A stretch of DNA of 64,000 nt from JACQAP01 sp035275265 (lineage in GTDB: Bacteria > Pseudomonadota > Gammaproteobacteria > Burkholderiales > JACQAP01). The stretch's first letter is position 1; each line of letters starts with the position of its first letter. Made by a program: the position numbers and the translations under genes. The stretch lies in the NCBI GenBank assembly GCA_035275265.1, contig DATENC010000011.1:124001-188000 (forward strand), written 5' to 3'. Positions 36,274 through 44,814 of this stretch are shown here, piece by piece. The notes beneath the pieces were generated by a model. The model made no database searches. It saw nothing but the letters and a program-made list of their open reading frames with translations, and had not been told where the DNA came from.

Positions 36274-36657
36274 CTAATGCTTCCTCAGCCTGAAGGCGTC
36301 GGCGAACGATTTTATCTTGGAATCGCGGAACGCATAGATCATGCGGAACAGAGTAACGGGGCGCTGGGAATACGCCTGGGCAAGTCTGTCCACTTGGGCG
36401 GCAAGCTCGTTTTCTGGGAGGTACTGGTATCGATTGTCCGCGAAGGAAGCAAGCAGGCCGCGCGACTGGAAAAGCTCCAAATATTTTGACGCATCGGCGA
36501 TGGTAATGCCCGGTCCCAGTTTGGCGACCGCCTCGTCCGCGGTAATCGACTCGCCGGCTCTTTGGTGGAATAGTAACAACAGCTCCGCCGCTGCCACCGA
36601 GGTTATCGCGGTCTGGATGAAGCGGCAGAACTCGTCGGAGAACTCAAGGTCTTCCAT
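36274..36657 (-). CDS. Small winged-helix-like protein, first gene of the DUF5985 unit
   Basis: A 127-residue soluble protein. Residues about 15-95 look like a winged helix: FIQTAITSVAAAELLLLFHQ, given here as FIQTAITSVAA and ELLLLFHQ, then ADEAVAKLGP, ADASKYLELFQSRGLL (recognition-type helix) and a wing YQYLPENE. There is no effector domain. The C-terminal helix is basic. Such a protein directly ahead of small membrane genes may be their regulator. I do not recognise a named family. Confidence 0.55.
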   Translation of the reverse strand: MEDLEFSDEFCRFIQTAITSVAAAELLLLFHQRAGESITADEAVAKLGPGITIADASKYLELFQSRGLLASFADNRYQYLPENELAAQVDRLAQAYSQRPVTLFRMIYAFRDSKIKSFADAFRLRKH

Positions 36658-36820
36658 CGTTGCTTTTTTCTAGGATGCCCATTTGCCGCACGCCGCGCGC
36701 ACGACGTAGGCCGGCGACCCCATTCGAGATCCGGCGAAGCCCGTAACGGCGGGCCTCGAAGCTGTTGAAGCTGATTACTAGGATCTCGAACAGGTTCGCC
36801 GCACCTTTCAATGTATTACC

Positions 36821-38233
36821 CTACTTGTCGCGACGTTCCGAATACTCGGCCAAAAGACCAACTGCAGCCACGACAAAGGGCAGAATAAGCAGGAAGAGAA
36901 ACGGCCGGTCCAATCCCGAGAACCACTGGACCCAGAAACCCCAATCGAAAAACTCTGCTGCCTGGCCTTTGAGTCCGCGGAAGCAGGCGATGGCTACCAG
37001 CGTCGGCAGCAAAGCCGCGACCAATAGCCCCAATGCGTTGATCGACTGATCCTCGAAGTGGCCTTTGAGGATCGCAAATCCTGCAGGGTTGGGCGCATTG
37101 GCGATCACCGTTAGTCCACCGCCGGCCACCGCGCCCGCCACCAGCGAGTACTTATACTCGTCGGAAACACCTTCGACGAGTGAGCCGAGATATGTGAGTG
37201 CCGCATTGTCGGTAATGGCTGTTAGCGCCGCAGCGCCGTAGAACAATGCCGATTCATCGAGGCGAGAAAGCACATCCTGGAGCCACCACTGTTGCTGGCC
37301 ACCAAGCACGACTAACCCTGCGAGGAAAAACGCAACCATCAGTCCCTCACGAAGCATCAGGCGGTCGTGATGGCGACGGTAAGCCTCTGCCAAACCCAGA
37401 AACAGCAGGAACAACCCCATGAATGCCTCGGGGTGACGATTTGTGAACACCACTGCAGCGAGAATCCCGAGATGCACAATCACAAAAGGGGCAGGTACGC
37501 GCGAATGGGTACTCTGTCCCGGCGGTACGGCGTGCTCCGACAGCTCGCGGCGAAAGAGGTACGTGAGAACGAAAGCATTTATGAGAACCGCAATCGCCGC
37601 CTTTGCGCCGAATGTAGAAAGCATGAATCCGGTCGTCCAGTCCCACTTCGCTGCAACCATGAGGACAGGCGGGGCAGCGAAGTGGGTCAATGTGCCGCCG
37701 ACGGATACGTTGACGAACAACACACCCAGGGTTCCGTACTTGAGGCGACTGGAGGCCTGGGTGGCGAAGATGCGATCACGCAGCATCAATGCGGCAAGCG
37801 TCATTGCTGCCGGTTCCGTAATGAGTGAACCGAGTAGCGGCACTAGGGAAAGACTTAGGAAGTATCCAGCGATGGCGGGTTGCACCGGTAGAAGCCGGCC
37901 CACGCACCGCACACTGTCGGATGCGAATTGCATGATGGGCCGGCTCGCAGCGATTACCATGATCACGAAGACGAACATCGGTTCGACGAAATGCCGGCTG
38001 TCCAGGTACGCCGAGGCCGTACCCCAGCCATAGGCGAGCGCCATAAAGACGAGCAGTACAAAGGCCCAGAAGCCGAATACGGTTTCAACCTCCCCCAGCA
38101 GATGCCACAGCCCGGAGTGCGCGGTCCGGGTGTGCGCAAGGTGCTCGAAGTAGCGCGTTGAGAAGGTGTGAAGAACCGCCAACGCAAACAAGGCTGCGCC
38201 GACGATTTCAAGGGGTCCGATATGGCCGGTCAT
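36821..38233 (-). CDS. Putative Na+/H+ antiporter, multi-pass membrane protein
   Basis: About 470 residues with 11-13 hydrophobic segments throughout. Conserved-looking loops include LITEPAAMTLAALML, NVSVGGTLTHFAAPP and ITDNAALTYLGSLV, plus IANAPNPAGF near the C-terminus. Repeated helix breaks with Asn/Asp/Thr are typical of the ArsB/NhaD ion transporter fold; proteins of this kind are annotated as putative Na+/H+ antiporters. ATG 38233 is chosen because the upstream extension is basic and overlaps the divergent control region. It is divergent from the sensor kinase gene by about 107 bases, so the two-component system may regulate it (inference). Confidence 0.8.
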   Translation of the reverse strand: MTGHIGPLEIVGAALFALAVLHTFSTRYFEHLAHTRTAHSGLWHLLGEVETVFGFWAFVLLVFMALAYGWGTASAYLDSRHFVEPMFVFVIMVIAASRPIMQFASDSVRCVGRLLPVQPAIAGYFLSLSLVPLLGSLITEPAAMTLAALMLRDRIFATQASSRLKYGTLGVLFVNVSVGGTLTHFAAPPVLMVAAKWDWTTGFMLSTFGAKAAIAVLINAFVLTYLFRRELSEHAVPPGQSTHSRVPAPFVIVHLGILAAVVFTNRHPEAFMGLFLLFLGLAEAYRRHHDRLMLREGLMVAFFLAGLVVLGGQQQWWLQDVLSRLDESALFYGAAALTAITDNAALTYLGSLVEGVSDEYKYSLVAGAVAGGGLTVIANAPNPAGFAILKGHFEDQSINALGLLVAALLPTLVAIACFRGLKGQAAEFFDWGFWVQWFSGLDRPFLFLLILPFVVAAVGLLAEYSERRDK

Positions 38234-38340
38234 GCGAGAAATGTAAGACAGCCGAATCTGGCGCGACAGTCGCAAATCCGCGTAGGTAAAAACGCTTACT
38301 TGCCTTGCGGGACCGCGGGTCGCAAGATGCAAATTTCGCA

Positions 38341-39906
38341 ATGAAAGCCCTCCGATATCTCCGCGACGCGGCCGTTTTTGCGCCCTGCTACATCGCGCTC
38401 GACTGGGCCAGCTACATCGATCCGGTCGGCCCCTTCAACATCACGCCTTGGAATCCGCAGCCTGCGCTCGCGATCGTATGGATGATGATGGGCGGCCTCG
38501 TGCACGCCCCGGCGGTAATGGCGACGATCGTGTTGGCGGACATTGTCATTCGGCATGCTCCCGGCGGTTACGCAGTCACAGTGATGACTGGCCTCGTCCT
38601 CGCCGTCGGCTACGCAGCGATCGCATGGGCATTGAAGGCCTTACTGAGGGATACCGGCCTGCGTTCGACCCGACAGCTCACCCTCTTTGCGAGCGTCGTA
38701 GTCGTAGGTACAGGTGTTGTCGGTGCAGGATTTATCGGGGCCCTCTACACATCGGGCCTGTTGGCCGAGACGCCGTTCAGCAGCGCGTGGCTGCGTTTCT
38801 GGATCGGTGATGCCGTCGGTATCCTGGTGACAGCGCCGCTCCTTTTCGCTGCGGCGGACACCGCTCGCAGGTCGTCGCTCCTGACCATCGCCCGCAGACC
38901 GGAAGCGCTGCTGCAAGCGACCGCGCTTGCAGCGACGGTTTGGTTGATATTTGAGGGATTTGGCACCGATCCGTCGCGCCATTTTTATCTCCTTTTTCTG
39001 CCTCTCATCTGGATCGCCGTTCGTTTCGGCATGAACGGGGCGATAGTGGCCACTGCCATCGTTCAGCTTGGGGTCGTAGTTGGCATCCACGGAGAGGCAG
39101 GAATCCCGCTACCTGTTGTCGAGCTACAGGCTTTGATGGCCGCGCTTACCTTAACTGGCCTGTTCCTCGGAGTCATGGTGGACGAGCGCCAGCGCGCTGA
39201 GGAAGGGCTGCGGCAGACGCTGCGTCTTGCCGCGGCGGGTGAAATGGCGGGCGCCATTGCACACGAGGTGAATCAGCCGCTTACAGCCGTAGCAAACTAC
39301 GGACGATCAGCGCAAATGCTCCTCGAACGGGGTCAGAACGGGTCAGCGCAGATACAGGAGATCATCGGCAAGATTCTTTCGGAGGCTGATCGCGCTTCCG
39401 AAGTCGTCCGTAGACTTCGCGACTTCTTTCGCGCTGGCACCACCCGGCTAGAAGTGGTGGAGGTCGAAGATCTGATTAGAACCGTTCGAAAAATGGGGAA
39501 CTCCGCAATCGATGCTAAGGCGATTTCTCTCGAGATCGAGAATGCGCCATCCCTGCCACCGCTCTTTGTCGACCGTTTGCAAATCGAAGTCATTCTTCGG
39601 AACCTGCTCGCGAATTCAGTCGAATCATTGATAGCATCGGCGCGCGACGGTGGGCGCATTAGGGTTCTCGTGGAACGTCACGATGACACCCGCGTGCGTA
39701 TCGTGGTCGCTGACAATGGGCCGGGCATCTCGACCGCGGCCCGCGAGGACCTTTTTGAGCCGTTCGTTTCCGGTAAGCCCACTGGCATGGGACTTGGCCT
39801 AGCTGTCAGCCGTGCAATCGCCGAAGCCCACGGCGGCACGCTTGAAGCAGCCACCGCCGAGCACGGTGAATTTTATTTGATTCTGCCATGCGTTCAGAAC
39901 ACCTGA
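38341..39906 (+). CDS. MASE1-type membrane sensor histidine kinase
   Basis: A 521-residue kinase. Eight hydrophobic segments (about 5-290) form a MASE1-like sensor. The HisKA box is IAHEVNQPLTAVANYG (about residue 316, phospho-acceptor His). The ATPase domain shows NLLANSVESL (N box, about 424), DNGPGIS (G1) and GMGLGLAVSRAIAEAHGG (G2). The H box with NQPL is of the FixL/DctB-like kind. The start ATG 38341 gives a normal N-terminus. Its stop lies inside the response-regulator gene (19-base overlap), so they are a cognate pair. The signal is unknown. Confidence 0.9.
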   Translation: MKALRYLRDAAVFAPCYIALDWASYIDPVGPFNITPWNPQPALAIVWMMMGGLVHAPAVMATIVLADIVIRHAPGGYAVTVMTGLVLAVGYAAIAWALKALLRDTGLRSTRQLTLFASVVVVGTGVVGAGFIGALYTSGLLAETPFSSAWLRFWIGDAVGILVTAPLLFAAADTARRSSLLTIARRPEALLQATALAATVWLIFEGFGTDPSRHFYLLFLPLIWIAVRFGMNGAIVATAIVQLGVVVGIHGEAGIPLPVVELQALMAALTLTGLFLGVMVDERQRAEEGLRQTLRLAAAGEMAGAIAHEVNQPLTAVANYGRSAQMLLERGQNGSAQIQEIIGKILSEADRASEVVRRLRDFFRAGTTRLEVVEVEDLIRTVRKMGNSAIDAKAISLEIENAPSLPPLFVDRLQIEVILRNLLANSVESLIASARDGGRIRVLVERHDDTRVRIVVADNGPGISTAAREDLFEPFVSGKPTGMGLGLAVSRAIAEAHGGTLEAATAEHGEFYLILPCVQNT

Positions 39907-40517
39907 CCGTATTCGTCATTGACGATGATGCCTCGGTTCGTGATTCCATCGCCCTCATGCTGGGGCTGGCCGGGTATCGCACCGCGGTTTTTGCCGATGC
40001 CGAGGCGTTTCTCGCCGCCTGGAAGGAAGACTGGGCGGGCTGTGTCATAGCGGATGTGAGACTGCCGGGGCAAAGCGGCGTTCAGCTACAGGACGAATTG
40101 AGGAAACGGGCAATAACTTTGCCGTTCGTAATCATTACAGCCCATGGAGACGTGCCGACCGCCCGCGCCGCGTTCCGATTGCAAGCTGTGGATTTTCTTG
40201 AAAAGCCTTTCGACCATGTCCAGTTGTGCGCGGCCATCGAGACCGCTTTTGCACTTGAGGAGCGCCGCACACAACGGCAAGACAGCCGCCGTGCAGACAC
40301 GGAAAAGCTCGACCGCCTCACAAGCCGCGAGCGGGAGGTACTGGAGCACGCCGCACGAGGACTACACGCCAAGGAAATCGCGATCGCCTTAGGCATAAGC
40401 CCTCGTACTGTCGAGGTCCACAAGACACGCATCATGGAAAAACTCGATGTACGAAATGTCGCGGAGTTAGTGCGGTTTGCTATTGCCGCAACACCTTCAG
40501 ACGGCGACAGCAGTTAG
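39888..40517 (+). CDS. FixJ/NarL-type response regulator
   Basis: A 209-residue regulator. The receiver domain (1-120) has the acidic pair IDDDAS, phospho-acceptor Asp in VIADVRLPG (about residue 55), Thr in IITAHG and Lys in FLEKPF. A LuxR-type HTH follows (about 145-205: LTSREREVLEHAARGLHAKEIA, in two parts LTSREREVLE and GLHAKEIAIALGIS, then TVEVHKTRIMEKL). Overlaps the kinase gene by 19 bases. Probable targets are the divergent antiporter or its own operon; no binding site was found. Confidence 0.93.
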   Translation: MRSEHLTVFVIDDDASVRDSIALMLGLAGYRTAVFADAEAFLAAWKEDWAGCVIADVRLPGQSGVQLQDELRKRAITLPFVIITAHGDVPTARAAFRLQAVDFLEKPFDHVQLCAAIETAFALEERRTQRQDSRRADTEKLDRLTSREREVLEHAARGLHAKEIAIALGISPRTVEVHKTRIMEKLDVRNVAELVRFAIAATPSDGDSS

Positions 40518-40586
40518 GTTTTCGAGAGGTCTTGTGTGAGTGCGCAAAAGTAGCGCTTCATCCTTAGCGACTCGCAAGTGCTCTGA

Positions 40587-42026
40587 TCAGTACTTCGTCT
40601 CTACGTAATGCCCGACGCGACCGGGGCACGGATATCCATCTTTGGTTTTGTGCGGATTCAGCGCGGAATCATGCTTGGTGCGTTCGAATTTCTTGGAGCA
40701 ATATGGACACTGGAAAATATACTTCATCTGGCCGAAGCCGGACGAGCGACGAGCCACGGGCCGCGCAGTCGGCCTACGGGACGGAGCGACTGCTGCGCGG
40801 CTAATCCGCGGAGCATTCAGCGGCTCGACCACGCTCAACTCCACCGCGTAGCGTGGGGTAAAAGCCTGCTTTGTCGCGCGCGCACCAACTATGCGGTCCA
40901 CCCGATACGAACGATCCTGCCCGTCCTCGCTCCGCACCGCATATAGCAGGAGATCCCCCGCATTCGTGCGACGCAAGGAATAGGGCTCGATGGTCCTGGT
41001 ACCGCTCCGCCCCTCTTCGTCCTGGTAATCCAGCTCCACGCAGAGATGATTGGCCGCGGCGAATCGAATGATCTCAAGCCGCGCGGTGATTCCTTGAGCA
41101 CGCCAGGAACTCGCCATCGCAGGAGCACGCCAACTCGGGTCGATCTCGTGACGGCCCGGGCCCATGGCAGGCGGCCGCGCTTTCACCGGCGCTTCGCGCA
41201 GCCAGTCAAACACCGCCGGGAGTTCATTCCAGAAGGAATCGAACGGCGGCAGTTCAGGCAACTGGTGCGCAAGCATCTGATCCCAATCCGCGCGCAACGC
41301 CGCGTGCTGAGGGCTTGCGCGCAGCGATGCGAGCGTAGGTACCGCGATACCTTTGAACTCGCACTTCGACTTCAGGATCTCCAGGACCACCTCCCGGTTG
41401 ACATCCGCATCGTGGCGGTGCAAGTGAATGACGTCGTAGAGGTCGCGCGGGCGCTCGCGCTCGGAAAGTGCGCGCAGCTTTTCGGCGAACACTTCCTCGA
41501 AGCAATAGCTAAGTACTTCGATGCCGCCCTCGGGTTCGTCCGAATAGGGATGGTGCACATGCCTGAGCTCGGCCCCTCGGACGAGGCGTTCGTCATCGGT
41601 AAGATCGAAACGAACGCGCGGTGGGTCGCCTGGGCGACGCATCGGGCCGCGATAGCCAATTCTGCTGTGGCCCGAGTTTTTTCCGCGGGGGTTTACGTAC
41701 ACCTCAAAGAGCCTTGCGTCTTCGGGAAACTCGATGCCGGACTCGCTATAAATCCACTCGGCAATCTCGACGAACAACCTGCGCAGCGCCGCCTCATCGA
41801 CATGCGAAGCATCCAGCAACGTGAAGTCCAGGTCCTCGGAGAATCTGTAGGTTTCGAAGTAGCACTTCTTGAGGCAAGTACCCCCTTTGAACACCCACGT
41901 CTCGCGCGTTTGTGGGTGTTGCGCGATACCAGCGAGCATCCAGCCGAGCACATAGTCCTTTTCGACGACGTTCGGATCAAGGCCCACCTCGCCCGCAAAT
42001 TCGAGAATTTCCTGCCGGTCGATCAT
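40587..42026 (-). CDS. abiEii: AbiEii-type nucleotidyltransferase toxin fused to WYL and zinc-finger-like domains
   Basis: About 479 residues from ATG 42026, which overlaps the antitoxin stop by 4 bases. The N-terminal AbiEii domain (1-270) has FKGGTCLKKCYF and YRFSEDLDFTL, the G-G-T and S-x-D-L-D-F catalytic motifs, and CFEEVFAEKLRALSERERPRDLYD. Type IV toxins of this family transfer nucleotides to tRNA or block growth. Unusually, a WYL-like module follows (about 325-415: IRFAAANHLCVELDY, RTIEPYSLR, YRVDRIVGA). It ends with a C-terminal CPYC ... H ... H ... C finger-like tail (about 440-479). WYL domains sense nucleic-acid ligands in many defence regulators, so this may be a gated toxin. Usual AbiEii ends near 300 residues. 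Confidence 0.88.
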   Translation of the reverse strand: MIDRQEILEFAGEVGLDPNVVEKDYVLGWMLAGIAQHPQTRETWVFKGGTCLKKCYFETYRFSEDLDFTLLDASHVDEAALRRLFVEIAEWIYSESGIEFPEDARLFEVYVNPRGKNSGHSRIGYRGPMRRPGDPPRVRFDLTDDERLVRGAELRHVHHPYSDEPEGGIEVLSYCFEEVFAEKLRALSERERPRDLYDVIHLHRHDADVNREVVLEILKSKCEFKGIAVPTLASLRASPQHAALRADWDQMLAHQLPELPPFDSFWNELPAVFDWLREAPVKARPPAMGPGRHEIDPSWRAPAMASSWRAQGITARLEIIRFAAANHLCVELDYQDEEGRSGTRTIEPYSLRRTNAGDLLLYAVRSEDGQDRSYRVDRIVGARATKQAFTPRYAVELSVVEPLNAPRISRAAVAPSRRPTARPVARRSSGFGQMKYIFQCPYCSKKFERTKHDSALNPHKTKDGYPCPGRVGHYVETKY

Positions 42027-42835
42027 GTCTTCGGGGCCTCGGCGAAGCCAGCCGGAATCCAGAGCCGCCAAGCCGTAACAAGGCGCTTCCCGGGAAGCTT
42101 GGGATCGAGCTTCGCGTTTCCGGCAGACAAGCGCTTGCGGCACTCCGCGACGAGTTCCGCCTCGCCCGGAGCGACCAACGTCGCGAGGAAACCAAGCCGC
42201 TTGAATACGGCCTTGTTCCCGAGCTGGTCCGCGTAACGAATAAGGAGTTTCGGGTCGCGATGAATGGAATGGAAATAGGACTTCAGGATGTCGACCACCG
42301 TTCTGATTCCACCACCCAATTCAGGCGTATCGAGCAAGTCGACGACCGTCCGCGTCGGATCGGAGACATTGACCTTGGCCTTCCCCCGCCAGATTGTTTT
42401 GAGTCCGAACATTGCACGCCTGTCGACCGTACGCACGACAAATACCGTACCGCGCGCCTCCACGCGCCGGGCGCGCGGGCGGCGCGTGGTGACGACGAGC
42501 GTCGATCGAAAGAGCTGCTCGGTCAGGCCCCAATGCGTGACCGCACTCCATCCTCCGATGTAGCAGGGAACGAATAGTCGTTCGGCCACAACCCAGGCGT
42601 CGTCGAGGGGCAGATCCGCAGTAGACGATTCGAGCGGAACGGAAACGTATAGGCCGCGCCGCACCCGGCTAAGCCAGCCGCGCGCAGACCAGTTTGAAAG
42701 CAGTCGCGCGGCTTCAGCTCGCTCGACATTCAGTGCACGCGATGCGTCAGCAGCGGAGATGGCGCCCTTGGATTGACGCAGCACCTTCGATAATTTTTCG
42801 CGGGATGCCCCCCGCAGACCACCGACCGGCAGCAT
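42023..42835 (-). CDS. abiEi: AbiEi-type antitoxin with winged-helix N-terminus
   Basis: A 270-residue protein. The N-terminal winged helix (about 10-70: AISAADASRALNV, ARLLSNWSARGWL, RRGLYV) precedes the AbiEi domain with GGWSAVTHWGLTEQLF and VVTTRRPR, and a C-terminal part with DPTRTVVDLLD. Type IV antitoxins of this kind neutralise AbiEii without direct contact and repress their own operon by binding inverted repeats. An 8-bp inverted repeat lies 13-47 bases upstream of the start. Coupled to the toxin by a 4-base overlap. The pair is a phage-defence and island-stabilising module. Confidence 0.88.
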   Translation of the reverse strand: MLPVGGLRGASREKLSKVLRQSKGAISAADASRALNVERAEAARLLSNWSARGWLSRVRRGLYVSVPLESSTADLPLDDAWVVAERLFVPCYIGGWSAVTHWGLTEQLFRSTLVVTTRRPRARRVEARGTVFVVRTVDRRAMFGLKTIWRGKAKVNVSDPTRTVVDLLDTPELGGGIRTVVDILKSYFHSIHRDPKLLIRYADQLGNKAVFKRLGFLATLVAPGEAELVAECRKRLSAGNAKLDPKLPGKRLVTAWRLWIPAGFAEAPKT

Positions 42836-42847
42836 AGTATACTTTCC

Positions 42848-42882
42848 GCAACGTACCGTTTATTTAAGTTGTGTTACGTTGC
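42848..42882 (-). promoter_or_regulatory. Probable AbiEi operator: inverted repeat upstream of abiEi
   Basis: GCAACGTA at 42848-42855 and its exact reverse complement TACGTTGC at 42875-42882, separated by 19 AT-rich bases. Centre about 30 bases upstream of the abiEi start. Known AbiEi antitoxins bind paired inverted repeats in this position to autoregulate. Not a terminator: the spacer is too long and there is no T run. Confidence 0.65.
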
Positions 42883-43022
42883 ACAGAATATACCTGAATA
42901 CCAATCCAGGCAAGATATTCGGCCCCCGTGCCAACCTACCTATCTGGGCTTTCAACGAGGTCAATAGATCAGGCAAGTTCGGGGACGGCCCCTGCCCTTT
43001 CCAATGATCTAGGGAGCACTCC

Positions 43023-44172
43023 ATGCCATACGTAACTCTTCGCTATGAACGGCTAAAGCTTTACGAGGAAGTCTGGGCAGAAGCCGTCACCATCGTTGCT
43101 AAGCGCTACGGCATATCGGACGTGGCACTCCGAAAAATCTGCAAGAAACTCGCGGTGCCTGTACCGCCGCTGGGCTACTGGGCCAGGGTTGCTGCAGGAA
43201 GAAAGCCCCCCTACTCCGCCACTTCCTAAATATTCCGGCCGGGCAGAGATCGTCAGGCAGCGCTATGAAAGCGACGAACCCATTGAGCCCGATCCGGAGC
43301 ATCTCATGGCCAGACGGGAGTTCGAAACACGGCCCGAGAATCGGATTGTCGTCTCCGAAACGCTCGACATGCCACATGTGCTTGTCGCGGTCACGGAACG
43401 CGTTTTCCGGAAACCGCAGCGTACAAATTTTGGCAACCAGCCAAGGACGGAGCGGCGGGCACTGGATATTTCCGTAAACGAAGCGAGTCTTCCGCGCGCG
43501 CTGCGGATCATGGACGCGCTGGTCAAGGCACTAATTGCTCGAGGCATGCCGTTACGCATCGAACCGGACGGAAATCGGCGTACGTGCCTGACCATCCAAG
43601 GCCAGGTGCTCGCCATTCGTCTCGTAGAAAACACGTCGCGCATCGAGCGTGAGCCCACCAAGGAGGAGCGTCAGGAAATAAAGAAATACGGCCATACCTA
43701 CCTTCCGAACCGCTATTCATACCAGCCCACAGGTGCGCTAAAACTCGGAATACTGGGCCACAATGAATTGCAAAAAGTCGTGGCCGACGGCAAGCATCAA
43801 CGTGTCGAGCAGTTCCTTAACGAGTTCGTGGTCAAGCTTGAGGCGGAAGCAGTCCGACGAAAAAGGCACGAAGAACATCTCGAACGGCAGCGTCGCCATT
43901 GGGAGGAACAGGCGCGCCGGCGGCGCGAGCGCGAGGAGAAACAGCGGAAGGAAATGGAGCGATTAAAGGCTCTCGAAGAGGAGGCACATAACTGGAAGCG
44001 AGCGGAAAATATTCGCGCCTATGTGGCGGCGGTGGAAGCAAAGGCAGCGCGCGAGGACGGGAATATTGAAGTGGGAAGCGAGCTCGGTCAATGGATTGCC
44101 TGGGCACGGCACAAAGCCGATTGGATTGATCCGATCCTCAATGTCGAGTGCCCGATACTCGACGAGGAGTAA
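43023..44172 (+). pseudogene. HTH and coiled-coil protein of unknown function, one-base frameshift
   Basis: Two frames form one protein. Frame 1 (43023-43229) gives an HTH-like start (LYEEVWAEAVTIVAKRYG, ISDVALRKICKKL, VPPLGYWARVAAGRKPP). After a run of six C near 43205 the natural sequence continues in another frame as PPLPKYSGRAE and on to 44172. One C fewer restores GRKPP-TPPLPKYSG. The second part has a middle alpha/beta domain (about 120-230) and a long Arg/Glu-rich coiled coil (about 240-300). I recall this N-terminal pattern in uncharacterised proteins, often on mobile elements. Either a true mutation, a slippery C tract, or an assembly error. It lies between AbiE and CBASS. Confidence 0.7.
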
Positions 44173-44283
44173 GGAGCCTGCGACTCCAACGACACGCGGC
44201 GGACCTACCCTGCGCACCGCCAAGTCTTCGAGAGAATGACGCGGCGCAGTCTGTTCGCTGCCGTGCAATCGAGCGTTGTCAGG

Positions 44284-44619
44284 TTACTCGGCGCCGTCGT
44301 TTTTCATGCGTTCGAGCTCGTCTTTGGCTTGCGTCTGGGCACTTGGGATAGTGCCGTGGTCGCGTGCCGCAGCCAGTGAACGCAGAATGTTTCGGGTCTC
44401 CAGTACCGCCTCACAAAGGCCCCACCAGGCCGGCGGAATGGGTGCCTTCATCGCCATTTCCACGCCCTCCAGCAGCAGCCCGCGCTCGATCAGAAGACGC
44501 GTGTAATCGGCATCCGGTACACCCTTTATGCGCGCGCGCCGTGTGATCTCTTCCGAGAGTTCGTCGGACAGGCGAAGGGTCTTGTGTTTCATCGGTCGTG
44601 CATGATTTTGCGTCCTCAT
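44284..44619 (-). CDS. Ribbon-helix-helix-like small DNA-binding protein
   Basis: About 111 residues from ATG 44619 (GAGAG 7 bases upstream); ATG 44592 (MKHKTLRL) is an alternative. The segment KTLRLSDELSEEITRRAR followed by YTRLLIERGLLLEG has the strand-helix-helix pattern of Arc/MetJ-type proteins. The C-terminal half is helical and charged, for oligomerisation or a partner. RHH proteins act as antitoxins, copy-number regulators or mobilisation accessory factors. No toxin is adjacent. Moderate confidence that it is a real gene, low for role. Confidence 0.55.
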   Translation of the reverse strand: MRTQNHARPMKHKTLRLSDELSEEITRRARIKGVPDADYTRLLIERGLLLEGVEMAMKAPIPPAWWGLCEAVLETRNILRSLAAARDHGTIPSAQTQAKDELERMKNDGAE

Positions 44620-44764
44620 GTGTTCTCTCAAATTGAGTTCAAACGATTGACGCGAAAGCACTTCGTTCCATGGGGTGTGTTCGCCTGAGAGCGGGAGGCG
44701 TGTTCGCCCTATGCTGTTGTCCTTGTTGCATTTTCCGGCTCTCCGCGGGAGTGCATCAGGTGTG

Positions 44765-44804
44765 ACAAAAAATTTACGGGGCCCCGCCGGATTTATCGGC
44801 GGGG
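44765..44804 (-). terminator. Intrinsic terminator, minus strand
   Basis: A perfect 8-bp stem (CCCCGCCG with CGGCGGGG, arms 44782-44789 and 44797-44804) and a 7-base loop. On the minus strand it is followed by GCCCCGTAAATTTTTTG, a T tract. It lies 11 bases beyond the stop of the small gene at 44815-45043. Confidence 0.8.
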
Positions 44805-44814
44805 GAAACCCACT

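Larger units (their letters stand above)
35690..36290. repeat. Duplicated segment (second, shortened copy at about 34600-34990)
   Basis: The region from just after the 35715 gene to just before the 36271 start is repeated at 34600-34990 with a deletion of roughly 200 bases inside. Shared blocks include GTCGCCCAGATCCGC (34637 and 35748 areas), GACGTTCTTGTCCACGAT, ATCCGTAGAGCAGCAACA and CCATGGCTAAT at the upstream edge. Coding and flanking bases are both conserved, so this is a DNA duplication rather than convergent proteins. Confidence 0.7.
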
